64,000 nt of DNA from Bifidobacterium choerinum (GCF_000741135.1 NZ_JGYU01000006.1:58807-122806), one strand, 5' to 3'; counted from the first letter of the stretch, positions 47,642 to 57,434 are shown. The notes: generated by a model from the sequence alone, not told the origin. Program-made: numbers and translations.

Positions 47642-49393
47642 CGTCCCTTCCGGAACTCACTGCGAAATTCACGTTCTTCACCGGCAAGGGCGGCGTCGGA
47701 AAGACCACCGTGGCCTGCTCGCTGGCCGCCCGCGCGGCCGCCCGCGGACGGCGCGTATTGCTGGTGTCGACCGACCCGGCTTCGAACATCGGACAGGTGT
47801 TCGGTCGCGAAATCGGAGCGGACGGAACGGCGCTGACCGATCTCATACCTGGAGCCGCCCGTTTCGACGCAATCGAGATCGATCCGGAGGCGGAGGCCGA
47901 GCGGTATCGTGAGTCCATCCTCGGGCCGGTTCGTGGACTGCTGCCGCCCGAAGTGCTGGCGACGACCGAGGAGACCCTTTCCGGCTCCTGTACGGTAGAA
48001 GTCGCGAGCTTCAACCGATTCGTCGACTACCTGACGAATGAGGACGTCACCTCCCGATATGATCACATCGTTTTCGACACGGCGCCGACCGGACATACCC
48101 TCAGACTGCTGTCATTGCCGGGAGACTGGTCCAATTTTATCGACAAGGGCGCCCTGCCTCGGACCGTTGTCGGGCCTGGAGAAGAACCGACAGACCTATC
48201 ACGACGCGGTCGCCGTGCTGTCCAATCCGGAACGCACCTCGCTCGTATTGGTTGCAAGAGCCCAGATCTCGACGCTGCGTGAGGCGAATCGCTCCACGGG
48301 CGAACTGCTCGAAATGGGAATCAAGCCGTCGCTGCTGGTGATCAACGGGATCCTTCCCGCACGCGCCGCCACCGACGGACTGTCCGACTCAATCTACGCC
48401 AGCGAGCAGAGACTCATCGATGGACTGGGCTCCAATCCGGAGCTAAACGCCATCGGCGCTGTTCCCGCCGTGCGCATCGAACTGAACGTCCGACCCGTTA
48501 TGGGAGTCGAGGATTTGCTGCGACTGGGAGTGGTCGACGATGATGAGGGCATGTCGGATGAGGCGCCCACGTCCAAGCCGCACCCGTCCGGCTCTGCCTC
48601 CGAACCGCAGGTGGGGCTATCGTCCTTGGTGGACGATCTTGCGGAGGGTGGCCCGAAGCTCATCCTTTGCATGGGCAAGGGAGGCGTCGGGAAAACCTCT
48701 CTGGCGCAGATGTTGGCCGTCGAGCTGGCCCGTCGTGGCAAACCCGTGCATCTGTCGACCACCGATCCTGCCAATCATCTTGATGAGTCGCTGCAGGATC
48801 GCATTGCGAACTTGACCGTGTCGTCGATTGACCCTGATGCCGTCACGGAGCGTTACCGGAAAGAGGTGCTCTCCACGAAGGGCGCCTCGTTGGACGCCGA
48901 TGGGTATGCGCAGCTGGAGGAGGATCTGCGGTCGCCCTGCACCGAGGAGGTCGCGGTCTTCAAGGCGTTCTCCGAGGTTGTGGACACATCCCGGGACCAA
49001 TGGGTCATCCTCGATACCGCACCCACCGGTCATACCCTGTTGCTGCTGGATGCGGCCGGATCCTATCATCGGGAGCTCATGCGCCAGTCCGGGCGCAATG
49101 ATTCCGCCACCACTCTGCAGCGTCTGCAAGATACGGCAGTGACTCGACCGATTCTGGTGACCTTGCCGGAGACCACGCCGATGCTAGAGGCGCAATCCCT
49201 GGCGGCGGATCTGTCCCGAGCCGGCATCAGACCGTGGGCATGGGTGGTCAACCAGTCGTTACCGGCCATGGAGACGTCCTCGATATTCCTCCGGCATCGC
49301 GCGGAAGACCAGCAAGCCGTCATCGACGCAATCGTCGAGCAGGCGGATGCTCGAGTGGTTCAACTGCCGGTGATGACCGACAGAACCCTCTGA
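47638..49393 (+). pseudogene. arsA: Arsenite-transporting ATPase ArsA, frameshifted in the first half
   Basis: Two homologous ATPase halves: the first P-loop TGKGGVGKTT and the second MGKGGVGKTS, with DTAPTGHT in both and PDLSR-like regions. The frame breaks near 48154: upstream frame ends in LPGDWSNFIDKGA and the continuation CLGPLSGLEKNRQTYHDAV begins at 48155 in another frame. Two bases are missing or one is extra. The joined product would be about 585 residues, normal for ArsA. I chose TTG 47638 because AAGGGAGG is spaced correctly from it. Without repair only the first 170 residues are correct, plus a possible second-half product from an internal start. No arsB or acr3 pump gene is present. 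Confidence 0.85.
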
Positions 49394-49425
49394 CGGATAG
49401 AGCCGTCGACTTTCGGCATGCGCTC

Positions 49426-49475
49426 GCTCCGGGTTCCTTCTCCTCGACGAAAGAGGGAAGGAACCCGGAGCTTTT
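49426..49475 (+). terminator. Intrinsic terminator of the arsD-arsA operon
   Basis: Perfect 15-bp stem, 49426-49440 with 49457-49471, 16-nt loop, then TTTT at 49472-49475. 33 bp behind the arsA stop; it also faces the convergent ABC permease. Confidence 0.9.
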
Positions 49476-49532
49476 CGCCTTTGCGACAAAGCGAATGAGA
49501 AACCCGTACTCCGTCGACGTTCGCTTACATGC

Positions 49533-50156
49533 CTACAGCTGCGCCGCACGCAGCGCATGCCGCGACACCATGACGGAGACGGCGAGCACGGCCGCGCCCG
49601 CCGCGGCGCCGATGCCGTACACCGCCCATGCCGGCATCGAGACGATGATCGCGAGCAATCCGTCGGTGCCCATGTCGAGCGACACGGCGATCCCGACGAA
49701 CGCGCACACGACCGCGAGGATGCACACGCGGGCGATCTGCGCGCGGTCGCGGAAGATGACATTCACCGGTATCTCGATCGAGGCGGTGATCACGGTGAGC
49801 AGCACCGCGCAGGCGACGACCATCGCCGACTGCGTGACGGGCTGCCGATGGACGGCGGCGCTGAGCGCCTGCAGCACGAGCGCGAGCAGGCAGGACGGGA
49901 CGATCGAGACGAGGTACTTCTCCGTCACATACTCCCCTCGGTCGAACGGCATCGCGAACAACGTGCGGCGCACCGGCGCGCTCAGATCGTTGCGGATCAT
50001 GTTCCCGCACACCGTGGCAAGCAGCATCGGCATGAGCAGCACGCCTGTGACATACATGTCCGACACGGTATAGAACAGGCACAGCATCAGCACGACGGCC
50101 AGGAACGCCCGGTTCTTGCCCATCGCGATCATATCCCTGGTCAGCAATCCCCTCAT
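49533..50156 (-). CDS. ABC-2 type transporter permease
   Basis: 207 residues, six hydrophobic helices (for example TVSDMYVTGVLLMPMLLATV, MVVACAVLLTVITASIEI, ILAVVCAFVGIAVSLDM). Pairs with the ATPase encoded upstream, with which it overlaps by 4 nt. The GntR-ATPase-permease layout matches the YtrA-type systems of firmicutes and actinobacteria, often induced by cell-wall-active agents. Substrate unknown. Confidence 0.82.
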   Translation of the reverse strand: MRGLLTRDMIAMGKNRAFLAVVLMLCLFYTVSDMYVTGVLLMPMLLATVCGNMIRNDLSAPVRRTLFAMPFDRGEYVTEKYLVSIVPSCLLALVLQALSAAVHRQPVTQSAMVVACAVLLTVITASIEIPVNVIFRDRAQIARVCILAVVCAFVGIAVSLDMGTDGLLAIIVSMPAWAVYGIGAAAGAAVLAVSVMVSRHALRAAQL

Positions 50157-51070
50157 GACAGGCTCCTTTCCCTGGTCGCCTCGTCGATCTTCTGGGCCGT
50201 CGGCGCGTGTTCCGACTCCCCGGCCATCGTCATGACGGCGATGAGCCCGTCGATGTCGCCGCGTGCGATCTGGACGCCGGGCATGTTCTCCTCGTAGTAC
50301 CGTCGTTCGTCGGTGAGCGCATGGACGGCGCCGTGCATGCGCACGTTCGCGAGGATGTGCGAGCGATCCAGCGACGCCGCCTGCGCGTCGGTGAGGATGA
50401 GCGTCGCATAGTCGTCGCGCAGCCGGTCGATCGTCTCGTGCAGGCGGATACGTCCGCGGTCGATGAGGTAGAAGTCGTCGCACAGCGATTCGATGTCCTT
50501 CGCGTTGTGCGAGCTGATGAGGATCGAATGCCCCGGCGTCTCCATGTAGGCGCGCAGCAAGTCGAGCAGCTCGCCGCGTGCGACGACGTCGAGTCCGGCC
50601 GTCGGCTCGTCGAGGATGAGGACCTCGGGCCGGTGCGCCATCGCGACGATCGTCCTGAACTTCGCGGCCATGCCGGTGGAGAAGTCGCCCATCGGCCTGT
50701 CCGTCGGCAGTCCGAAGCGTTCGAGCAGTCCGCGGCACAGCGTTGCGTCGAAGGCGGGATAGAAAACCGCCTGCTGCTTGATGATGTCCCCGCCGGTGAA
50801 CACGGCGTCGAAGGACGCCTCGGCAAGCGCGGAGCCGACGCGTCGCTTGACGGCGTTCGGCAGTCGGGTGACGTCAGCGCCGAGCAGCGTTCCCGATCCG
50901 GTATCCGGTTCGGCGAGTCCGAGGATGATTCGGAACGTCGTAGTCTTGCCTGATCCGTTGACGCCCACCAGCGCGGTGATGCGGTCCTTCGGCACCCGCA
51001 TCGTCACGTCGAGCGTGAAGTCCGCGTATCGTTTCGTCGCATGGTCCAGCGTGATCGCGTCGTCGCTCAT
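50153..51070 (-). CDS. ABC transporter ATPase (YtrB-like)
   Basis: 305 residues. Walker A GVNGSGKTTTF, a Q-loop near residue 95 (here within IIKQQAVFYPAF), signature FSTGMAAKF (variant of LSGGQ), Walker B VLILDEPTAGLD, switch His in LISSHNAKD. C-terminal domain about 85 residues. Overlaps the GntR gene and the permease gene by 4 nt each. The altered signature is common in this exporter group. Confidence 0.9.
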   Translation of the reverse strand: MSDDAITLDHATKRYADFTLDVTMRVPKDRITALVGVNGSGKTTTFRIILGLAEPDTGSGTLLGADVTRLPNAVKRRVGSALAEASFDAVFTGGDIIKQQAVFYPAFDATLCRGLLERFGLPTDRPMGDFSTGMAAKFRTIVAMAHRPEVLILDEPTAGLDVVARGELLDLLRAYMETPGHSILISSHNAKDIESLCDDFYLIDRGRIRLHETIDRLRDDYATLILTDAQAASLDRSHILANVRMHGAVHALTDERRYYEENMPGVQIARGDIDGLIAVMTMAGESEHAPTAQKIDEATRERSLS

Positions 51071-51480
51071 CGCATCTCTCCTTCCGTATCCGTCGCCTCG
51101 CCGTCCGTCTCGTCGAGCAGCAGCGTGACGAGTTCCATGATCTCCTCGTCATCCAATCGCAGCCTGCGCGCCTTGGCTATCGCCTGTGCGAATTCCTCCT
51201 CCATCTGGTGGTTGAGTTCCTCGGCCACGATGTTCGGCGAGACCTCGGCGACGAAGGTACCCTTGCCCTGCACGGTGACGACGAGCCCCTCCTGTTCGAG
51301 CACGTCGTACGCCTTCTTCACGGTGAGCGCCGAGATTGCGCATTGCCGCGCGAGGGCGCGCACCGAGGGCAGCGCGTCGCCTGCCCTGAGGTCGCCTGTT
51401 TTGATGAGCGCGCGGATGCGGTCCACGATCTGCTCGTAGATCGGCGTCATCGAGGCGGCGTTGATGACGATGTCCATCAT
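51067..51480 (-). CDS. GntR-family repressor, YtrA subfamily
   Basis: 137 residues. N-terminal winged helix (PIYEQIVDRIRALIKTGDLR, LPSVRALARQCAISALTVKK) and a short helical C-terminal domain of about 55 residues, the mark of the YtrA group. It starts at ATG 51480 or 51477; GGGAGG and GGAGG lie just before. It probably represses its own operon through the TATATAAC repeats directly upstream. Confidence 0.9.
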   Translation of the reverse strand: MMDIVINAASMTPIYEQIVDRIRALIKTGDLRAGDALPSVRALARQCAISALTVKKAYDVLEQEGLVVTVQGKGTFVAEVSPNIVAEELNHQMEEEFAQAIAKARRLRLDDEEIMELVTLLLDETDGEATDTEGEMR

Positions 51481-51528
51481 GCCTCCGTCCTCCCGTCGTC
51501 GTTGGCCGTGGCGTATGCCGCAACCGAA

Positions 51529-51566
51529 TATATAACACTATATAACAGTACAGTACACTATATAAC
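51529..51566. promoter_or_regulatory. Three phased TATATAAC repeats, likely operator of the GntR/ABC operon
   Basis: TATATAAC occurs at 51529-51536, 51539-51546 and 51559-51566, spacings of 10 and 20 bp, that is, on one face of the helix. The sequence between the last two is GTACAGTAC. This 38-bp AT-rich block in GC-rich DNA lies 48 bp before the GntR start and must include the promoter. Confidence 0.65.
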
Positions 51567-52473
51567 GATGGCGACGGCATGCGATGTGTCGACCTGAAGG
51601 GCGGGGCATCCATGCGCCGAGGTGCATGGGCCGGAGTCATATTGTCCATGTTTTGCTGCTCTGCGATCGCAGCACATACACTGCAGATTACGGGACATGT
51701 ACCGTTAGTTATTTTCAGCGTCCCCGAGAAGGCCAAAGAACCCGCGCATGGCCTCATTCGTCATCCGGCTGATAGACGACACGTCGGGTCCGCTGCCGGC
51801 GTGGGCGGCTCGGCTTATGCCGGTTCAGTCGTTCTTATGCGTCGCCTTCCTCCGCGCGGCCAGCTTCGTCATAATCGATGACAGCACACGGGCCTTCGCC
51901 TGTCTTCGCAGGTTCCGCTGCGCCGTCCACATCGACCTCTGGCGGAGTTCCTCCAACCGGAGGAATCATCCAGTCCGGGGATCGTCATCATGCCCATCAT
52001 GTTTTCGTGGTTCCATCGTAGTTCCTCACGGTGCCACTACTCCAAGAACCGTGTAACGATGACGCGCCGATTGCGATACGTCCTCAAGCCGACAGACGCC
52101 GTTGCAATCGGATGCCCTCATCGGCAGCAAGCCGCCAATCTCGGCACACCCACCGCCTGCCGAAAACGTGATGAACCGGCGGATAGGTCGGACCGATCAG
52201 GAACGGCGCTTGGATGGTGCGGCGACATCGAACACATCAGCCATGATGCTCTTCGCCCTTTCATGCCGTTACGGTTCCTGCGCCATTGAACGACTCCAAT
52301 ATCCCACGACATGCCACGGTGGCACAAATCCATATCTAGGGCGCGCCTCCGGCCATGGATGTAACATGCGGCCCGGCATACGCGGCTTACGGCTTCCGCT
52401 GAATGGTGAAGGGTGGTTCCGGTGTTGCCGGAACCACCCGGGAAGTCACCTCCACCGTCCGTTATTGAGGTCA
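51567..52473. other. 900-bp region without a convincing gene; possible gene remnants
   Basis: No open frame here looks like a known protein. A minus-strand frame, 51835-51969, encodes an acidic 44-residue tail (IPPVGGTPPEVDVDGAAEP, then IDYDEAGRAEEGDA), with frame breaks and stops directly upstream. It resembles the end of a decayed secreted or surface protein. GC content falls compared with the flanks. No inverted repeats typical of an insertion sequence were found by eye. Confidence 0.3.
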
Positions 52474-53493
52474 TCAGCGGGGGATATATCCGAGGTCGGG
52501 GGCGTCGCTGCAATCACCTTCATTGCATCCGTGTCCGCCGCTGATGGGGCCGCTGCCGCTTCCGGTGTTGGGTTTGCTGGGCGTCGTGGTCTGCGGGGCG
52601 CTCTGCTGCGGAGCGGCCGGTGCCGTGTACCGGGGCGCGCTTGGTGCCGTGTACGTCTGCTGGGGTGCGGTGTAGGCGGGCGTGTACGACTGTTGCGGCG
52701 CCGTGTACTGCTGCTGCGCCTGAGCGTTCGCCTGCGCCTGCGTCGCGGCTTGGGCTCCGGCTTCCTTGCGGGCCTTCTCTTCGGCCGACTTCCTATCCGC
52801 GTCCTGCTTGGCTTTGACGGAGGCGTCCACCTTGCCCATGAGCTCCTTGAGCTGCTTGGCCTGCGCGTCCATCGCCTTGGCATCCTTGCCGCTCTTGGTT
52901 GTGGCGGCCTTGCCGATCAGGGCCTTGAGGTCCTTGCGGGTCCTGTCGTCCTTGACCTTGCCGGCTGTGCCCTTGACCTTCTCCTGCGCGGCCGTCAGCT
53001 ACTTGGACAGGGCGTCCTTGGCGTCCTTCAACGTCTTGGCGTCATGCGACTCGTTGACCGCGTCCACGGCCTTCGACAGGTCGGCGGTGTGCGTGTCGTA
53101 CCATGCGGCGTTCTGCTCGATGCGGCCCATCACCTCGCGCAGTTGGTCCACACCGGACACGTTGCATGCGGCCAAGTCGGGTGTCTTCTCCTTGTAGGCG
53201 GCGGCCAGAACCGTGACCGTATCGCCGTCCGCGACCTGCTTGTCGGTGATCTTCACGGCCTCGGCCGCATCCTGGTCGTGCAGCGTGTCATACGTGTTGC
53301 GCGCCACGCGCAGCGTCTCGCTCGACCGGGCGCACGCCTCCCTCTCCTCCGCCAATTGCGCGGACGCGGAATGCCGGTACACGGCGACCGCGCCGCCGGC
53401 GGCCAGGACGGCGACCAGCAGCGCCGAAACGCCGATGATGATCCGACGTTTTCCGTGCGACGTGCGCTCCTGCGTCGAAGTCGATTCATTCAT
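52474..53493 (-). pseudogene. Membrane-anchored extracytoplasmic protein interrupted by an in-frame TAG
   Basis: From ATG 53493: a basic N-terminus, one membrane helix (IIIGVSALLVAVLAAGGAVAV), then a helical extracytoplasmic region. A single TAG at 52999-53001 interrupts ALSK*LTAAQEKVKG; the same frame continues without break for 174 more codons (KAMDAQAKQLKELMGKVDAS, a Q/A/P/Y/T-rich repeat with YTAPQQ motifs, and CNEGDCSDAPDLGYIPR). Full length 339 residues. Similar bifidobacterial proteins are often listed as colicin transporter or hypothetical. A CAG to TAG change would explain it. An internal ATG at 52872 could allow a partial second product. Confidence 0.8.
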
Positions 53494-53802
53494 GATTTTG
53501 CTCCCCTCAATCAGCGCTTCCCTCTACGCTCATATTTAATTATCCGTGGCGTTGTATTTCAATCCGGATCGCCCCGCTCCGCGTGTCGAGACATGATGCC
53601 CGCCCGTCGCAACGACCACCCTCCGGGGAGGGCGGACGGCCGCCCCGACTCGGCGCTGCGGCGTTTCGGCGGCCTCGTCATTTGCACGGCGTAAGGTGGG
53701 ACGCCATCACCACGTCCCGCGCGCACCGCACCCCGATCCGGCCCCGTATGGGCATACGCCGAGGCGGGCACGCACGACCATCCGAGGAAAGGAACGGCAT
53801 CG
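53494..53802. promoter_or_regulatory. Divergent upstream region of the interrupted gene and xpt
   Basis: No gene. The left part is AT-rich (TATTTAATTATCC near 53533) and gives the minus-strand promoter. The perfect 14-bp palindrome CCCTCCGGGGAGGG lies near 53613. A TAAGGT-type -10 candidate for xpt is near 53693. No purine riboswitch core is recognisable. Confidence 0.35.
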
Positions 53803-54384
53803 ATGAAGGAACTTGAGGAACGCATCGCGCGAGAGGGAACGGTCAAGCCGGGCAACGTGCTCAAGGTGGACGCGTTCCTCAACCACCAGTGCGACGTCGC
53901 GCTGTTCAACGCGATGGGCGCCGCATGGGCCGAGCATTTCGCCGGCAAGACGATCACGAAGATCCTGACGATCGAAGCGTCCGGCATCGGCATCGCCTGC
54001 ATCGCCGCGCAGCATTTCGGCGACGTGCCGGTCGTGTTCGCGAAGAAGGCGCAGTCGATCAACCTCGACGGCGACCAGTACGTGACTCGTGTCTTCTCGT
54101 TCACCAAGCAGAAGGAGTTCCCGGTCATCGTCTCGAAGAAGTTCCTCAACGCGGGCGACCACATCCTCATCATCGACGACTTCCTCGCGAACGGACAGGC
54201 GCTCGCCGGCCTGATCGAGCTGTGCGAGGACGCCGGCGCGACCGTCGAGGGCATCGGCATCGCGATCGAGAAGGGTTTCCAGGGCGGCGGCGACGGCCTG
54301 CGCGCCGAGGGCTACGACCTCGATTCGCTCGCGATCATCGATTCGATGGATGCCGAGACCGGCACCGTGGCCTTCCGCGCATAG
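53803..54384 (+). CDS. xpt: Xanthine phosphoribosyltransferase
   Basis: 193 residues. Converts xanthine plus PRPP to XMP. PRPP loop [16 protein letters not shown] near residue 125, N-terminal [13 protein letters not shown] and the [13 protein letters not shown] motif typical of Xpt. ATG 53803 after GAGGAAAGGA. The purine permease gene follows, so the two serve xanthine and related base uptake, though a hairpin separates them. Confidence 0.95.
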   Translation: MKELEERIAREGTVKPGNVLKVDAFLNHQCDVALFNAMGAAWAEHFAGKTITKILTIEASGIGIACIAAQHFGDVPVVFAKKAQSINLDGDQYVTRVFSFTKQKEFPVIVSKKFLNAGDHILIIDDFLANGQALAGLIELCEDAGATVEGIGIAIEKGFQGGGDGLRAEGYDLDSLAIIDSMDAETGTVAFRA

Positions 54385-54423
54385 CACACCGCCCATCCCT
54401 CCCCTGCGGGCCGCCGCGCGAAT

Positions 54424-54467
54424 ACGAGGAAGAAGCCGATGGCCATCGCCTCCGGCTTCTTCCTCGT
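54424..54467 (+). terminator. 15-bp hairpin between xpt and the permease
   Basis: Perfect stem 54424-54438 with 54453-54467, loop 14 nt, followed by TT. 40 bp behind the xpt stop; it may end or attenuate the transcript before the permease gene. Confidence 0.7.
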
Positions 54468-54617
54468 TTGCGGCTGTGCGACGTCCCAGCCTTATCCTTC
54501 CGTTTTTCATCGTCATCGTCATTGCGCGATTCCCCGTCGGCCGGCCCGCACCGCATGATCCGCGCCGGCCTTCCCATGCCACCATCATTTTCCCCCATCA
54601 CTACCACTGGAGACGAT

Positions 54618-56102
54618 ATGACACCCACCGACGCCCCGAACACCACGGCACCGACGAGCGACCCCGATCCGTCGGGCGGGACCGGAACCCTCGAATCCAC
54701 CGTCGTCACCGACGAGCTCAAGCGCGACGAGGCCGCAGCCACCCCCGCCGAGGAGCGCCGCGAGGCGAAACGCTCCGGCGTCTCCTTCGAGACGCTCTCG
54801 AGCCTCGACGCGCCGGTCTCCTTCTGGAAGGGCATACCCTTCGGCCTGCAGCATGTGCTCGCGATGTTCGTCGCCAACCTCGCGCCGATCTTCCTCGTGG
54901 CCGCCGCCGGCAACATGTCCGCGACCGACTCCGCGAAGATCATCCAGTCCGGCCTGCTCGTCGCCGGTCTCGGCACCTGCCTGCAGCTGTACGGGGTGTG
55001 GCGTTTCGGTTCGCGCCTGCCGATGGTCACCGGCATCTCCTTCACCTACGTCGCCGCCGCCATCGCGATCGTCTCCCATCAGGGCTACAGCGCCGTCGTC
55101 GGCGCCGTCATCGTCGGAGGCCTGCTCGAGGTCGTACTCGGCCTGACGGCGAAGTACTGGCAGCGCTTCGTGCCGCCGATCGTCTCGGCGATCGTCGTCA
55201 CCGCGATCGGCTTCTCGCTGCTGTCGGTCGGCGCCGAAAGCTTCGGCGGCGGCGCCGGCGCGAAGGACTTCGGCAGCTGGCAGAACCTCACGCTCGGCCT
55301 GATCTCGCTCGTCGCCTGCCTCGTGTTCCAGCTGTGCATGAAGGGCACCGCCAAGCAGCTGTCGGTGCTTTTCGGCCTGCTCATCGGTTACGTCGCCGCG
55401 TTGTGCTTCGGCAAGGTCGATTTCAGCGGATTCGCGCATCTGCAGGTCATGAGCCTGCCGTCCGTCATGCCGTTCAAGCCCGAATTCGACTGGGGCGCGA
55501 TCGTCTCGATCGGACTGCTCTACGTCGTCTCGTCGGTCGAGGTGCTCGGCGACACGGCCGCGTTGACGAAGGTGGGCCTCGATCGTGAGCCGACGCAACG
55601 CGAGACGGCCGGCGCGATCGCCGGCGACGGCCTGATCTCCTCGGTTTCGGGCGTCTTCGGCTGCCTGCCGCTGACGTCGTTCGCACAGAACATCGGCCTG
55701 GTCGCGATGACGAAGGTCGTCAACAGGAAGGTCATCCTCTCCGGCGGCGTGCTGCTCATCCTCGCGAGCTTCGTGCCGGCCATCTCCGAGGTCTTCAACT
55801 CGATGCCGCAGGCGGTGCTCGGCGGCTGCACGATCATGATGTTCGGCAACATCATCCTCTCGGGCTTCCAGATGATCTCTGACGCCGGCTACACGCAGCG
55901 CAACATCACGATCGCCGCGCTGTCGCTGACGATCGGCATCGGCTTCACGCAGGTCTCGAGCATCTTCGAGCATTTCCCGCCGCTGTTCCAGTCGATCTTC
56001 GCGTCGAACTGCATCGCCGTCGCCTTCGTCGTCGCCGTCATCCTCAACGTCTTCCTGCCGAGCGAGGAGCATTTCCTCGCCACGCCGAAGCAGACGAAGT
56101 GA
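54618..56102 (+). CDS. Nucleobase:cation symporter-2 family purine permease
   Basis: 494 residues, 12 or more membrane helices after a hydrophilic N-terminal arm of about 65 residues. NCS2/UraA-PbuX signatures: IPFGLQHVLAMFVAN, the substrate-site SSVEVLGDTAALTK, and FAQNIGLVAMTKV. Next to xpt, hence xanthine or uric acid rather than uracil is the better guess. ATG 54618 with GGAG. Confidence 0.92.
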   Translation: MTPTDAPNTTAPTSDPDPSGGTGTLESTVVTDELKRDEAAATPAEERREAKRSGVSFETLSSLDAPVSFWKGIPFGLQHVLAMFVANLAPIFLVAAAGNMSATDSAKIIQSGLLVAGLGTCLQLYGVWRFGSRLPMVTGISFTYVAAAIAIVSHQGYSAVVGAVIVGGLLEVVLGLTAKYWQRFVPPIVSAIVVTAIGFSLLSVGAESFGGGAGAKDFGSWQNLTLGLISLVACLVFQLCMKGTAKQLSVLFGLLIGYVAALCFGKVDFSGFAHLQVMSLPSVMPFKPEFDWGAIVSIGLLYVVSSVEVLGDTAALTKVGLDREPTQRETAGAIAGDGLISSVSGVFGCLPLTSFAQNIGLVAMTKVVNRKVILSGGVLLILASFVPAISEVFNSMPQAVLGGCTIMMFGNIILSGFQMISDAGYTQRNITIAALSLTIGIGFTQVSSIFEHFPPLFQSIFASNCIAVAFVVAVILNVFLPSEEHFLATPKQTK

Positions 56103-56551
56103 GCTGATCCGGCGACCTTTGCGAGGGGTCCTGCCCCGTTACCGCCCGCCCATCCTCCCCACTACCGGTAGGCGCTCCCCCATGGGATGCATATCGCATG
56201 CTTTTCCTACCGGCAGTCGCAAGCGCCCACCGCCGACGGGCGATTCCTTACGGGGTGCACCGCGCGCCGGCCGCCACCGTCAGCTCATCGCCAGCCCGCC
56301 ACCGATAAGCGATTCCCCACGGGATGCACGATCCTTCGCCACCGCCTCCGGCGTCATGCCGGCGACGAATGGCGGCCGTGCCGATTTCGAATACGTCGCC
56401 GGGAGAACATCGGCGCCGGCCAGACGGTCCGTCCCTACAATGATTCGTGGAATCCGGCCGCCCATAGGACGCGTCGGCGCGCGCAAGGCCGCCGACGCCG
56501 CCCGCAGGCGCACGGCACGAGGACCCGAAGATACACAGGACAAGGAAAGAC
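56103..56551. repeat. Intergenic region with three degenerate ~67-bp repeats
   Basis: A 20-22 bp core of type GCGATTCCCCACGGGATGCAC recurs at about 56172, 56240 and 56307, spaced 68 and 67 bp, with related sequence (CTACCGGCAG or CACCG) between. The copies are imperfect. No protein-coding frame is convincing across them. The last 220 bp before the DUF3737 gene has no recognisable feature apart from an AAGGAAAG binding site. Confidence 0.6.
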
Positions 56552-57415
56552 ATGGCGATGCAGGAAATCCGTGGACAACGACTCACCGGCGAACGCGCGC
56601 TGTTCGCGCAGCGCGACGCGCTCATCGAGGACTGCGTGTTCGAGGACGGCGAATCCCCGCTCAAGGAGTCGAGGGACGTCACCGTCAAGGACACGGTGTT
56701 CCGCTGGAAGTATCCGCTGTGGTACAGCGACCGCGTCGAGGTGACGAACAGCCTGTTCGAGTTCAACGCGCACGCCGCGTTCTGGTATTCCAGGCACATG
56801 CGCTTCGCCGACTGCACGATCCAAGCGCCCAAGGAGTTCCGCCGTAACGAGGACGTGACCGTCGAACGCACCGCCTTCACCAATGCCGCGGAGACGTTCT
56901 GGCAGTGCCGCGACGTCACGCTGCGCCATGTGAGCGCCAACGGCGACTACTTCGCGATGGACTGCGCGGGCATGCATGTCAGCGACTTCCAGCTCACCGG
57001 CAACTACTGCTTCGACGGCGCGCGCGACATCACGGTGGAACGCGCGCGGCTGCTGTCGAAGGACGCGTTCTGGAACTGCGAGAACGTGACGGTGCGCGAC
57101 TCGTTCATCAGCGGCGAGTACCTCGCATGGAACACAAGGAACATCACCTTCGAGAACTGCACGATCGAAAGCCTGCAGGGCCTGTGCTACATCGACGGGC
57201 TGACGATGCGGGACTGCCGTCTGATCAACACGACGCGGGCCTTCGAATACTGCACCGGCATCGACGCCAACATCACGACGCATGTCGACGGCGTCGTCAA
57301 CCCGGTCTCCGGCACGATCCGCGCGGCCGGATTCGGCGACGTCGTGCAGGACGACCCCAAGATCGACACGACAGGAATCCGGCTCATCGACACGCGGCGG
57401 ACGCCACTCGAATAG
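56552..57415 (+). CDS. DUF3737 family protein, predicted beta-helix
   Basis: 287 residues made of about ten short repeats of the type DVTVKDTVF, EVTNSLFEF, NVTVRDSFI, NITFENCTI, a right-handed beta-helix pattern (pectate-lyase-like). No signal peptide, so cytoplasmic. DUF3737 proteins are common in gut lactobacilli and bifidobacteria, and nothing is known of their substrate. The beta-lyase gene follows 19 bp later, suggesting co-expression. ATG 56552 after AAGGAAAG. Confidence 0.88.
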   Translation: MAMQEIRGQRLTGERALFAQRDALIEDCVFEDGESPLKESRDVTVKDTVFRWKYPLWYSDRVEVTNSLFEFNAHAAFWYSRHMRFADCTIQAPKEFRRNEDVTVERTAFTNAAETFWQCRDVTLRHVSANGDYFAMDCAGMHVSDFQLTGNYCFDGARDITVERARLLSKDAFWNCENVTVRDSFISGEYLAWNTRNITFENCTIESLQGLCYIDGLTMRDCRLINTTRAFEYCTGIDANITTHVDGVVNPVSGTIRAAGFGDVVQDDPKIDTTGIRLIDTRRTPLE

Positions 57416-57434
57416 ACGAACAGGAAGGCATGGC

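Noticed and set aside
48100..48200. Programmed frameshift in arsA
   Set aside because: No slippery heptamer or strong downstream structure is seen at 48154; a plain mutation or error is simpler.
52102..53694. Long plus-strand frame with Leu/Gly/Arg-rich translation
   Set aside because: Antisense to the interrupted secreted-type gene, with low-complexity sequence and no supporting start site.
53494..53802. Purine riboswitch before xpt
   Set aside because: The xpt-permease pair is riboswitch-controlled in firmicutes, but no three-way-junction core is recognisable here.
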